From NCBI GenBank assembly GCA_007258455.2, contig VDFB02000001.1, positions 17,790,162 to 17,854,161 of the forward strand: DNA of 64,000 nt. The letters are read 5' to 3'. Positions 11,180 to 22,315 of the stretch are shown here, piece by piece (positions within the stretch are counted from its first letter, which is position 1; every line of letters begins with the position of its first letter). The DNA comes from Sequoia sempervirens. Its lineage: Eukaryota > Streptophyta > Pinopsida > Cupressales > Cupressaceae. The translations under genes and the position numbers were made by a program. The notes beneath the pieces are model-generated. The model saw only the letters and a list, made by a program, of their open reading frames with translations. It ran no database searches and was not told the origin of the DNA.

Positions 11180-12020
11180 CAAACCACCATCAAGTTTAGG
11201 ACATAGCTATGTTCTCATGACTACTGACTATTTCACTAAGTGGGTGGAAGCTATTCCAATCAAACATGCTACTTCATAAGTGGTATGTAATTTTCTCAAA
11301 GAGAATATCATTTCAAGGTTTGGTGTTCCAAACAAGATAGTAGTTGACAATGCTATTTCTTTCTCATCCAATGAAATAATGAAGTTTTTTTTTTAGTATG
11401 AGATTACTCTTTCTAATTCCTTTGACTATTAGCCACAAGGGAATGGTCAAGAAAAATTGAGTAACAAGAATATGGTTACCATAATAAGAAAATTGGTGGA
11501 TAAAAATTAGAGATCCTCACACAAGGAATTATGATGCATTGTGGGCAGATTTTGTTACACCCAAATGAGCAATTGGCATGTCACCATTTGAGATCTTGTA
11601 TAATTTGAATGTGGAAATACCTATCACACTGGAATTTACTGCTTTAAAATTGGCTAAGGCCATTGAAGATGAGACTTTTGACAACTCTGTTGAAAAGTGC
11701 ATCATGTTTCTTCTAAAACTGGAGGAGAAATGCACACAGGTGGTGGATCACATTGTGGAGCACCAAAGTCAAGTCAAAATATTTTTTGATAAGAAATTCA
11801 AATCCTATGATTTCTAAATTGGAGATCAAGTTTTATTGTGGGACAAAAGTAGAGAACCAAAGTGAATGCGCATAAAGTTTGATTCCTTATGGAGAGTCAC
11901 TTTCATAATTCCCGAACTTTATGGTGAGAGAATTTTTCTTCTAGCGTACGAAGATCGAACACCATTTCTACCACCTCATAGTGGAAAACATCAATAGCTT
12001 TTCACTTAGTGAAGTGTCAG
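11180..12020 (+). pseudogene. Ty3/Gypsy integrase relic (3' half of pol), cut by gap
   Basis: The reading opens inside the integrase catalytic core. The first catalytic Asp is in TTDYFTKWVEAIP (about 11226-11264) and the second in VVDNAISFSS (about 11341). The third acidic position, in the NGQ..(E)..SNK motif near 11450, reads Lys. The C-terminal part follows as MSPFEILY, then FEDETFDN-like and KFDSLWR-like blocks to about 12000. Integrase joins retroelement cDNA to chromosomal DNA; this copy cannot, because of several stops, a frameshift near 11540 and the lost Glu. Upstream pol is missing because the contig starts here. This looks like a non-chromodomain plant Gypsy type, but the clade is not determined. 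Confidence 0.8.
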
Positions 12021-12413
12021 ATAAGTTTGTACATTTTTGTATAGTTTTGGTCTATTTATTTTTTTCTTTTTGTATCTTTTTCACCTAACTCTATAGCCCA
12101 ATGGATGGATGAAGGTGATTTTATTTTTGGATTCTTCTCACTTCAATCATTTCAAAGGATGATCAAAGGAAGTTCCCCAGTTAGAGCCAATTATTATCCT
12201 AAAATTTAGCATGCTCAATTTATGGGATTACCTCTATGAAACTTATATGTTTTGTAGCCCACATCCTCTAAGCACATATATTGAGGAAAATTTTGATTTC
12301 TCTCATGCATAGTCTAATTCCTCAAAAATTCCTTTCGATTGGATCAACTTTTTATCTTCTTTTTTTTTTTAAAAAGGAAAATTTCAATTTTAATGTTTTC
12401 TTTTTAAATGTAG
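12021..12413. other. Post-integrase non-coding stretch
   Basis: AT-rich DNA between the integrase end and the giant-LTR element, with a poly-T run near 12358. Nothing recognisable. Probably the 3' internal region of the Gypsy element whose integrase precedes it, interrupted at 12414. Confidence 0.4.
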
Positions 12414-15400
12414 TGTATGACCCCATCCGCGCCCAACCCTAGAGGAAGATACAATACACCATAAGCGTTACCACTTTTTTTTGTTTAAGTGCAAATAACA
12501 TGTAAAGTGAATACATATTGCCAACAACCTCTAAGGCCACGAGACAAAGATTACTTAAAACCCAACCTCAAATAACATTAACATAAACTGAAACATTATG
12601 CACTTAAGGAAATGAGACAACTTACATTCCATGCAAGATAAATTACAACAAGGATATTAAATACCACAAGATTCCAATTAAAATTTAAACAATAAGATTA
12701 CATCACTCATTCTCCGAATGAGGTAAATCCAATAATCATTATGACAATTTACAAATTCCACCTCGATAACAAATAAGGGGTAGAAAAATAAAGCTCAACT
12801 GTATGAAAGCAGAAGCGGAAAAGAGCTGGCTTGACATCAAGAAGGAAGCTCTCAAAGCTGGAACCTCGAATGCACCACGAACATGAAGAAGAAGAACCAG
12901 CGGAACTAGAATGCACACCACCCGACCACGTGGAACCCAAAGGCCCCACTCCCTCCATGCTAGGAGATAGTAACAAGGATTTCCTAGACAAGACCATCTA
13001 CCTCTAGACACAAGCTAGCACACTGAACTGAAACAAGAACAAAACCCACATTACTTAACACAGTGGTTACAATGCTTCCAGAGTACAAAATTGAGTACCA
13101 TCACTGTACAAAATAAACCAACGGTACAACACCATACCAACTACTGTCATGGAGGAGTGTCATGCATAAAAGGTTGCGGGATCTCACAGCAAGTCTTCCC
13201 TAGGTCCCGACCCCCTTCTGGGATATCAGGAAACCTCAGCGGAAGCTCCCAGGCCACACATGCACTAGGCCGGAATGGAGTTACATCTATGCATTAAAGA
13301 CCCGAGACTTGATCTCGCCATTTCGAACCTTCGACTCTGTCTCAAAGTCTCACTGACCCACTTGAGCCAATGAGCGAGGCTAAATTATCTTATTAATGTT
13401 CAAAGCTACTCTCTCCCTAGTAAGTTAATTTAATTTTCACTTAATTAACTGACTCTCACACGAGTTATCCTGGAACCACTTTGGGCCCGGCGCTCGTTTG
13501 AAAGCCACTCCCCTATCAACAACACAAAACTCAACCACATGCCAAGGGTAGACAATGCACTAACACGTATCACAACTAATCAAACACCTCAACAGGTAAC
13601 ACATCACTATGGATGTCCAAAACTGAAACCAAAGCGTGCACTACCCAAGGCTAACACAAGGTTGACTAACATAATGAGGCCCACATAACAAACTGATAAC
13701 TCAACTCAACCACGAATCACAAGGTCACACAACCCGTTCAAAGAACCAGGTAACCACTTAAGCTTAACTCACACATAATCCAAGATAGCCAAAGCAAAAC
13801 ATAAGAGACAGCATCATCTCAAGAAAACACTGCTGGAAGACTTACATGATCAACAAGAAACGACTTAAAGTCAACAATCATATAATCACACGTTCTCTAC
13901 AATCCCAAAATTGTAATTTTGACAAACAAACTTTCCCATAACATGGAAACCAAAGTACAAAACAAAGGCTGACTCACGTATAACCACCCATACCAATAAA
14001 TGAACCCATATCAGGAAGATTCTCAAAACATTCACTCTCATTCCACAACCAGGCCGAGCAAATTTGGCTTGTGAAACATTTCGGACAAAGTAAAGCTAAT
14101 GTTGGATTTCCTAAATCCATTTAAACACAGATTTTATGACTTGCATCTATCCAGTCAATTGATCCCATTTCTTTTCATGCCATTGAGATATTTAAAGGAC
14201 AGATCATTTACTCTAAATCTCATAACCATATTCATAATCAAAACATGTTAATAATACAGCTATCTGGTTAAAATTTAAATCAACCGTTCTCTCCAAGTTT
14301 CATGATCACATACCATAGATAAATCACTTGATTAATAAATCATTTAGATTAATTAATAAGTTCATCTTTTACTTTCAGTTCCGCAATCATATTATATAAT
14401 TAAACATCTAGAAAAATAAACAAGATATGACTTTAAATAGTAGCTTAAAAACACTTCTTGAAATTTACGACAATATACTAAAATGTCAATTTCCACAATC
14501 ATAATAATCACATGATCGTTTAGAAGTTTCAGTTTAACATTTAACATTATTTAAATATACCAAAAAAATGATATTTTATTTGCAATTAAATAACTTATAT
14601 CACTTAAATTTAAATTTCCATTAAACAAAAGATATCAAATAAAATAATATTTTATTTTCTAATTAACTCATACTCTTAAATCCTCAAGATTAACATAAAT
14701 TACATTTTGAACTTATACTAAAATTCTTTTAATTTAATATATATTAAATATATTATATTTCATATAATATACAATATACAATATTATATATTTAATATAC
14801 AAAATATATTATAATTAATATATATATATAAAAGTTAGGTCAATTTAAAATTAGCAAAGGATTTAATAATAAAAAAAGTAGTTTTAAAATACCTGAAAGT
14901 AGAAGCCACAGGCAACAATTTCAGCAGCCCATGTTGGTGAAGACTATGTGCTCCCACACATAAGCGCCCTGCCGTAGGCATGCTCCTAAGAGCAGGTGCC
15001 TTACTCCTGTAGGCTGAAGCTTTGTGTGTCGCGGAGCACCACGATGCCCGCCTCCGCCGAGGCTGGCGTTGGTATTATTATGCACCGCGGTGACACCCTC
15101 CCTAGGGTGGCAGGAGTGCGTGGCTTGTGGTGAGGTTGAGCCTCCCCAACCACCAAAAGGAATAAATAAAATAAAAATTTCCATACACGCGTTTTTTTTT
15201 TAAAATGAAATTACGGGGTTATACCCACATTTAAAATTTACATAAAAAAACATATTTATATATATTTTTGTGGGCCTCACCATACTCCATTGATATATAT
15301 GGTTGTCTTCACAATTATATATATACACAATGTTGATTTCAAGCACATATTGCAAAAATAATTCAAACCCAAATCAAGAAAATAGAACTTATTTCAAAAC

Positions 15401-16826
15401 AAGGAAATGGGTTTTCAAAATCAAGTTTCAACATTGAGTTTTTTGGATTTTCTTTCTATTTCCAAATCCATTTACAATTTTGCAAGTTGAAAATCTTTTC
15501 CATGATTTTTTATTGAATCTAAAACTATGTTTTTTAATCATTCAAATGAGCAAGAAGAGGAAGGGAGAAAAGGTAGAACCTTATGTTTTCTCCAAAATTT
15601 GCAAGCTTCCACCTTGGAGATTTCCAAGCACTCCTTCAACTCCACCATCTTAGCCTCCTCCAAGCCTCTCCACCCAAAATTCCAAACCAAGAATTCCATG
15701 GAGAGCTTGAAAGAAAAACCCTAACTAAAATATATCCTTTTTTCCAAACTTCCCAAATTCAAATTCAAATTCAACTTCTAATTAAATTCAAATACAAATG
15801 CAAACTCACTTTCCAATTCAAACTAAATTCAATTTCAAATTCATATTCAACTCTTCACAAATATCTTTCCCCAAAATAGTCAACTATTTCAGAAAATATC
15901 TTTTCTACCCCAAAGTCTTTGCATAAGAAAACATTTGAATTTTTTTATAACTTTAAACAATTTTCTAATTCCAATTTGAATTCAAAATATTTAGCACTTT
16001 ACATTCAACAAAAGAATTAAATCTTTTACACTTTTAATTCAAAAGGGATAATTTAGCTAATTCACACAATTAATTTAAATTATCAATAAAATAAATCTAA
16101 TTCAAAATTAGATTATTTTATTAATTCAATTAAATTAATTAATTAATCACTAATTTTCCAACATCTCAATAAGACAAAACATTCATCATTTATAATTTCC
16201 AAAAGCTATTTAATCACTTATAGCTTGCAACTAAACACATTTAATCATTAATCAAACTACGCAAGTCATTTCATAAACTTAAACTTGAAATTAAATAAAC
16301 ACTCAAGGGGAACTGACCAAGCTAAAACAACTGACCCCAACGACAACCCAACAACACGCTACGACTAGGGTGACGACTTGGTTCGGAAAACCTAGCTACT
16401 ATCTCCCAATTAATTTTCGTTGGTCAATGGACACACTCAGACCTGGAAATCAGGTGGAGTCGATGTCATGTACCTGCCAACCTGCAACAAAGAGCATGTC
16501 GAACGTGCATATATACATAATATGATCAATCACACCGTGAAGGGAAAATCTCGGAATCGTAGGGCGCTCGCAAGCAAGTGATACAATCCGTCCCTTTCAC
16601 CAATACAGTATCATTAACTGATGCATCTAACATCAAAGATAAGCTCAATAACATAAACGTCATTAAACAAATATATTCTAAGTTACTCCAAATCATGACA
16701 TAAGGATAACATCGGAATAAAAGAACATCACATCAACATATAACTTCTACATCATAAGCATACTCAGACGCAATCATAACAGGGAAAAAAAATGCCGATC
16801 AAAAGCCAAAACGGAGGGGTGTTACA
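12414..16826 (-). repeat. 3' LTR of giant-LTR element
   Basis: About 4.4 kb and largely alignable to 17866-22315, with only scattered differences over most of its length. Three patches are strongly diverged between the LTRs: about 12790-12905, 13160-13340 and the GC-rich island at 14912-15150. Minus-strand frames (12739-13011 and others) are not conserved between the two LTRs and are not considered genes. The left end reads TGTATGACCCC against TGTAATGCCCC in the other LTR. Confidence 0.85.
14912..15150. repeat. GC-rich island in 3' LTR (degenerate hairpin repeat)
   Basis: Counterpart of 20345-20610, less GC-rich and more degenerate, with fragments such as GTGTGTCGCGGAGCACCACGATGCCCGCC still showing the unit. 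Flanking LTR sequence on both sides aligns almost perfectly with the other LTR, but this island does not. Confidence 0.6.
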
Positions 16827-16841
16827 TCCTCCCCCCTAGGG
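16827..16841 (-). other. Polypurine tract before 3' LTR
   Basis: Minus strand CCTAGGGGGGAGGA immediately precedes TGTAACACCCC. This is the usual position and composition of the plus-strand primer of plant Gypsy elements. Confidence 0.85.
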
Positions 16842-17398
16842 TCAGGCTTACTCCTGGAAGCCTGCAAGTACCCCTAGCACAAACTCCATACAATCACATA
16901 TAGTGCGATAACATTACAAAGTTTACTCAAGCCAAGGTATGCGACATTATTACTTCAACATCCATTTAACACTTTGCATTTTAAATCTAGGTACAAGAAT
17001 TTAACATCTACATGATTTCTTAAAACTTAACAATAAGGTTGGGGACTATAGGCCTCACCAAAAACACGCACCTATTACGTAATTATCATTAACATGAGGT
17101 GGTTTCACTAATCCTTTTCTTTCTCTAAGCTTTTACTTGCTGCCAGATGATTCCCTATTCAGATTATACATTTTCCATGATTATGAATGCAACTTGGGGA
17201 CTTAGGTCCTTTACCCAAGGTTTGATCTAGGAAGCAAACCTTCATGAATACATAAACATTTTCTCATAAGATACAAACGCCATACTAAGGCACTCAAGAA
17301 AAGAGGTCTATGTCTATCTTGCCATATCAAGCACTTGGAATACACCCCACAAACACACTACTACCACACTCAAGAATCCACTCAAGGGTCTCAACCCT

Positions 17399-17665
17399 TT
17401 ACACAATGAAAAAGTCAAGCAACAAGAAGGAAGCCAAACAAAACACACCTCTTGGTAGGCTTGCGAGCCTAACCCTCACAAAGCATTCAACAAAAGACGT
17501 GCAAGGGTGGGAACAATGACAAAACTGATTGTCATCCACCACACACAACACCTCAAAATCACACACTACATAATCGTCCATAATGCATTCTTCCAATAGA
17601 AAGGATATCGGTGCATTGTGCACTACACCGAGGATCCTATCCTTTCCACTAGTTTCCTGCACCAT
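17399..17665 (-). CDS. Small unrecognised frame in the core of the giant-LTR element
   Basis: An 88-residue frame from the first ATG; it stays open upstream to 17704 if the TTG codon there is counted. It is rich in Cys, Val and Phe, including a Cys/His-containing stretch FCHCSHPC, and ends in a hydrophobic tail. It lies about 190 bp downstream of the primer-binding site, where gag would start. It resembles no domain I know and may be a remnant leader or chance frame. I give it low weight. Confidence 0.25.
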   Translation of the reverse strand: MVQETSGKDRILGVVHNAPISFLLEECIMDDYVVCDFEVLCVVDDNQFCHCSHPCTSFVECFVRVRLASLPRGVFCLASFLLLDFFIV

Positions 17666-17851
17666 TGGACCAATACCACTTAATGACAACTTTTGGGAAA
17701 ACAAGAGAAATCAACCCAAAAGGAAACCCACACGAAAAAGAAAACCAACTAGGTCAATACAATGGGATCATAGTGCCCAGAGTATAAACCTGCACAACTT
17801 ACAACATAATGGGTCCAACATAATCCCAGAGTTCCCAGTGTTTAAACCCAG

Positions 17852-17863
17852 GCTCTGATACCA
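17852..17863 (-). other. Primer-binding site (initiator Met-tRNA)
   Basis: Minus strand TGGTATCAGAGC, complementary to the 3' end of plant initiator Met-tRNA, 2 bp inside the 5' LTR end. It fixes the element's orientation as minus. Confidence 0.9.
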
Positions 17864-17865
17864 TG

Positions 17866-20800
17866 TGTAATGCCCCACCACGCAACCCTAGAGGAAGTTG
17901 CAATTCACTACTTAAACGTACCAAAAAAAATTTTTTGTTAAAGAACAAATAACATGTAAAATGAATACATATTGCCAACAACCTCTAAGGCCACGAGACA
18001 AAGATTACTTAAAAACCCAAACAACAAATAACCTTAACATAAACTGAAACATTATGCACTTAAGGAAATGAGACAACATACATTCCATGCAGGATAAATT
18101 ACAACAAGGATAATAAATACCTCAAGATTCCAAATAACATTTAACAATAAGATTACAACACTCATTCCCTGAATGAGGCAATTCCAACCAAATGATTACA
18201 TAATACAATTTCCACCTCAATAACAACTGAGGGGTAATTAAATAAAATAAGAACTAAGAGAACAAGGCATGAGAAGAACTGATTCCCACGAGCTCTCCAA
18301 TTGGAAATCACAAACGCACAAACAAGAAGAAGAACCAACGGAAAGATGCACGCCACCTGACCACATGGAACCCAAAGGCCCCACTCCCTCCGTGCTGGGA
18401 GATAGTAACAAGGGTTTCCTAGACAAGACCATCTACCACTAGACACAGGCTAACACAAAAATTGAACTGCAAACAAGAACATAAACCACATCACTTCACA
18501 TCATAGTTACAATGCTTTCAGAGTACAAAATCGAGTACAATCACTGTACAAAATAAACCAACGGTACAACACCATACCGACTGCTGTCATAGGAGGAGTG
18601 TCATCGCAAAGGTTGCATGGGATCTCTTGGCTAGTCTTCCTAGGTCTCGGCCCCTCTCTAGGGATATCCTGGAAACCTCAACCGACTCCCGGCCCCACAT
18701 GCACACCAGAGCGGAATCGATTATCTCTCATAAAGACGAGATAACGATCTTGCCATTCCAGACCTTCCCGACTCATCTCAAGTCTCGTACAAGCCCTTGA
18801 GCCAATGACCGAGGCTAGATTATCTTATTAATGTTCAAAGCTACTCTCTCCCTAGTAAGTTATTTTAATTTTCACTTAATTAACTAACTCTCACACGAGT
18901 GATCCTGGAACCACTTTGGGCCCAATGCTCATTTGAAAGCCACTCCCCTATCGACAACACAAAACTCAACCACATGCCAAGGGTAGACAATGCACTAACA
19001 CTTATCACAAATAAACAATACACCTTAACAGGTAACACATCCCTACGGATGTACAAAACTTGAAACCAACACGTACACTACCCAAGGCTAAAACAAGGTT
19101 GACTAACATCATGAGACCCACATAACAACTGATAACTCGACTCAACCATGAATCACAAGGTCACACAATCTGTTCAAAGAACCAGGTAACCACTTGAGCT
19201 TAACTCACACATAATCCAAGATAGCCAAAGCAAAACATAAGAGACATAGCATCATCTCAAGAAAACACTGCTGGAAGACTTACATGATCGACAAGAAATG
19301 ACTTAAAGTCAACAATCATATAATCACACGTTCTCCACAATCCCAAAAAATGTAATTCTGACAAACAAACTTTCCATAACACAGAAACCAAAGTACAAAA
19401 TAAAGGCTGACTCACGTAAAACCACCCGTACCAATACATGTACCCATATCAGAAAGATTCTCAAAACATTCTCTCATTCCACAACATCGAAGGCGAGCAA
19501 TTAAGCATTGAAAACATTTCAGACAAAGAAGTAAGCTAATGTTCGGATTTCTTAAATCCATTCAAACACAATTTTCATGACTTGTATCTATCCAATCAAT
19601 TGATCCCATTTCTATGCACGACATTGGAATATATAAAGAACAGATCATTTACTCTAAATTTCATAACCATACTCATAATCAAAACACGTTAATAATGAAG
19701 CTATCTGGTTAACCTTTAAATCAATCGTTCTCTCTAAGTTTCATGATCACATACCATAGATAAATCACTTGATTAATAAATCATTTAGATTAATTAATAA
19801 GTTCGTCTTTTACTTTCAGTTCCGCAATCATATTATATAATTAAACATCTAGAAAAATAAACAAGATATGACTTTAAATAGTAGCTTAAAAACACTTAAA
19901 AACACTTCTTGAAATTTACGACAATATACTAAAATGTCAATTTCCACAATCATAATAATCACATGATCGTTTAGAAGTTTCAGTTTAACATTTAATATTA
20001 TTTAAATATACCAAATAAAATGATATTTTATTTGAAATTAAATAACTTATATCACTTAAATTTAAATTTCCATTAAACAAAAGATATCAAATAAAATAAT
20101 ATTTTATTTTCTAATTAACTCATACTCTTAAATCCTCAAGATTAACATAAATTACCTTTTGAACATATACTAAAATTATTTTAATTTAATATATATTAAA
20201 TATATTATATTTCATATAATATACAATATTAAATATTATATATTTAATATACAAAATATATTATAATTAATATATATATATATATAAGTTAGGTCAATTT
20301 AAAATTAACCAAAGTTTAATAATAAAAAAAAGTAGTTTTAAAATACACAAAGGGCCGAAGCTTTGGGCATGCAGGCCCTCGCCGCCCATGGCGCGGAGCC
20401 TGTGTGCTCCACACACAGCGCCCCACCCACCGGCCGGGGGGCGAGCCTGTGCTCTAAGTGCACAGTGCCCGCCTCCCTTCCGGGCGGCGGAGCCTGTGTG
20501 CGGAGAGCACATAGTGCCCCTCCCTGCGGGGGCATTGGCTGTGTCCTTTACACAGCGACGCCTCCCTGCCAGGCGGCAGTCGCGGCGGCCGGCGGTGGTG
20601 GGGGTTGACCTCCCCAACCACCAAAAAGAATAAATAAAATAAAAAATTTCATACGTGCGTTTTTTTTTTTTTTTAAAACGAAATTACTATGGTTATACCC
20701 ACATTTAAAAATTTACTAAAAAACAAATATATTTATATATATTTTTGTGGGTATCACCATATATTGATATAGATGGTTTTCTTCACAATTATAGATACAC

Positions 20801-22315
20801 AAATGTTGATTTCAAGCACATATTGCAAAAATAATTCAAACCCAAATCAAGAAAAAAAAACTTATTTCAAAACAAGGAAATGGGTTTTCAAAATCAAGTT
20901 CCAACATTGAGTTTTTTTGGATTTTCTTTCTATTTCCAAATCCATTTACAATTTTGCAAATTGAAAAGCTTTTCCATGAATTTTTATTGAATCGACAACT
21001 ATGTTTTAATCATTCAAATAAACAAGAAGAGGAAGGGAGAAAAAGGTAGAACCTTATGTTTTCTCCAAAGTTTGCAAGCTTCCACCATGGAGATTTCCAA
21101 GCACTCCTTCAACTCCACCATCTTAGCCTCCTCCAAGCCTCTCCACCCAAATTTTCAAACCAAGAATCCATGGAGGATTGAAAGAAAAACCCTAACTAAA
21201 AATATATCCTTTTTCCAAACTTTCCAAATTCAAATTCAAATTCAACTTCTAATTCAAATTCAAATTCTAATTAAATTCCAATCCAAAATGCAAACTCATT
21301 TTCAAATTCAAACTAAATTCCATTTCAAATTCCTATTCAACTCTTCACAAATATCTTTCCCCAAAATAGTCAACTATTTCAGAAAATATATTTTCTACCC
21401 CAAAGTCTTTGCATAAGAAAACATTTGAATTTTTTATAACTTTAAACAATTTTCTAATTCCAATTTGAATTCAAAATATTTAGCACTTTCCATTCAACAA
21501 AAGAATTAAATCTTTTACACTTTTAATTCAAAACGGATAATTTAGCTAATTCACACAATTAATTTAAATTATCAATAAAATAAATCTAATTCAAAATTAG
21601 ATTATTTTATTAATTCAATTAAATTAATTAATTAATCACTAATTTTCCAACATCTCAATAATACAAAACATTCATCATTTATAATTTCCAAAAGCTATTT
21701 AATCACTTATAGCTTGCAACTAAACACATTTAATCATTAATCAAACTACGCAAGTCATTTCATAAACTTAAACTTGAAATTAAATAAACACTCAAGGGGA
21801 ACTGACCAAGCTAAAACAACTGACCCCAACGACAACCCAACAACACGCTACGACTAGGGTGACAACTTGGTTCGGAAAACCTAGCTACTATCTCCCAATT
21901 AATTTCCATTGGTCAATGGACACACTCAGACCTGGAAACCAGGTGGAGTCGATGTCATGTACCAGCCAACCTGCAACAAAGAGCATGTCGAACGTGCATA
22001 GATACATAATATGATCAATCAGACTGTGAAGGGAAAATCTCGGAATCGTAGGGCACTCGCAAGCGAGTGATACAATCCATCCCTTTCACCAATACAGTAT
22101 CATTAAATGACGCATCTAACATCAAAAATAAGCTCAATAACATAAACATCATTAAACAGATATATTCTAAGTTACTCCAAATCATGACATAAGGATAACA
22201 TCGGAATAAAAGAACATCACATCAAGATATAACTTCTACATCATAAGCATACTCAGACGCAATCATAACAGGGAAGAAAAATGCCGATCAAAAGCCAAAA
22301 CAGAGGGGTGTTACA
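17866..22315 (-). repeat. 5' LTR of giant-LTR element
   Basis: Ends TGTAATGCCCC..GGGGTGTTACA on the + strand, forming the short TGTAA/TTACA inverted repeat typical of plant LTRs. Contains AT-only tracts (20180-20290), a GC-rich hairpin-repeat island (20345-20610) and a (TTCAAA)n-like tract near 21225-21330. The frames at 20294-20633 and 21072-21416 are compositional. Confidence 0.88.
20345..20610. repeat. GC-rich island of ~47-bp hairpin-forming repeats in 5' LTR
   Basis: Four units start at 20396, 20443, 20490 and about 20535 (spacing 47, 47 and 45 bp). Each holds a short inverted repeat of the type GAGCCTGTGTGC..CACACAGCGCC, followed by a CCTCCC(T/G)..CGGG spacer that can also pair. Base composition is far more GC-rich than the surrounding LTR. 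No frame here is conserved with the other LTR, so I do not call a gene. Confidence 0.75.

Larger units (their letters stand above)
12414..22315 (-). mobile_element. Non-autonomous LTR retroelement with giant LTRs and a 1.04-kb core
   Basis: Two direct repeats, 12414-16826 (4413 bp) and 17866-22315 (4450 bp), enclose only 1039 bp. On the minus strand each LTR begins TGTAACACCCCTC and ends near ATTACA. The 5' LTR (17866-22315) is followed after 2 bp by TGGTATCAGAGC, the standard site for initiator Met-tRNA. The core ends in CCTAGGGGGGAGGA directly before the second TGTAACACCCC. No gag or pol domain is seen, so replication must have used proteins from another element. I found no convincing target-site duplication (GTGTAG.. 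left, ACCAC right), perhaps because the left LTR end has decayed. Confidence 0.85.

Noticed and set aside
12739..13011. Minus-strand frame in the 3' LTR, with a similar start at 18162-18446 in the 5' LTR
   Set aside because: The two share only the first thirty or so residues and then diverge with indels, so there is no sign of coding constraint.
20294..20633. Overlapping Ala/Gly/Pro-rich frames on both strands
   Set aside because: They arise from the GC-rich hairpin island. The matching island in the partner LTR does not preserve them.
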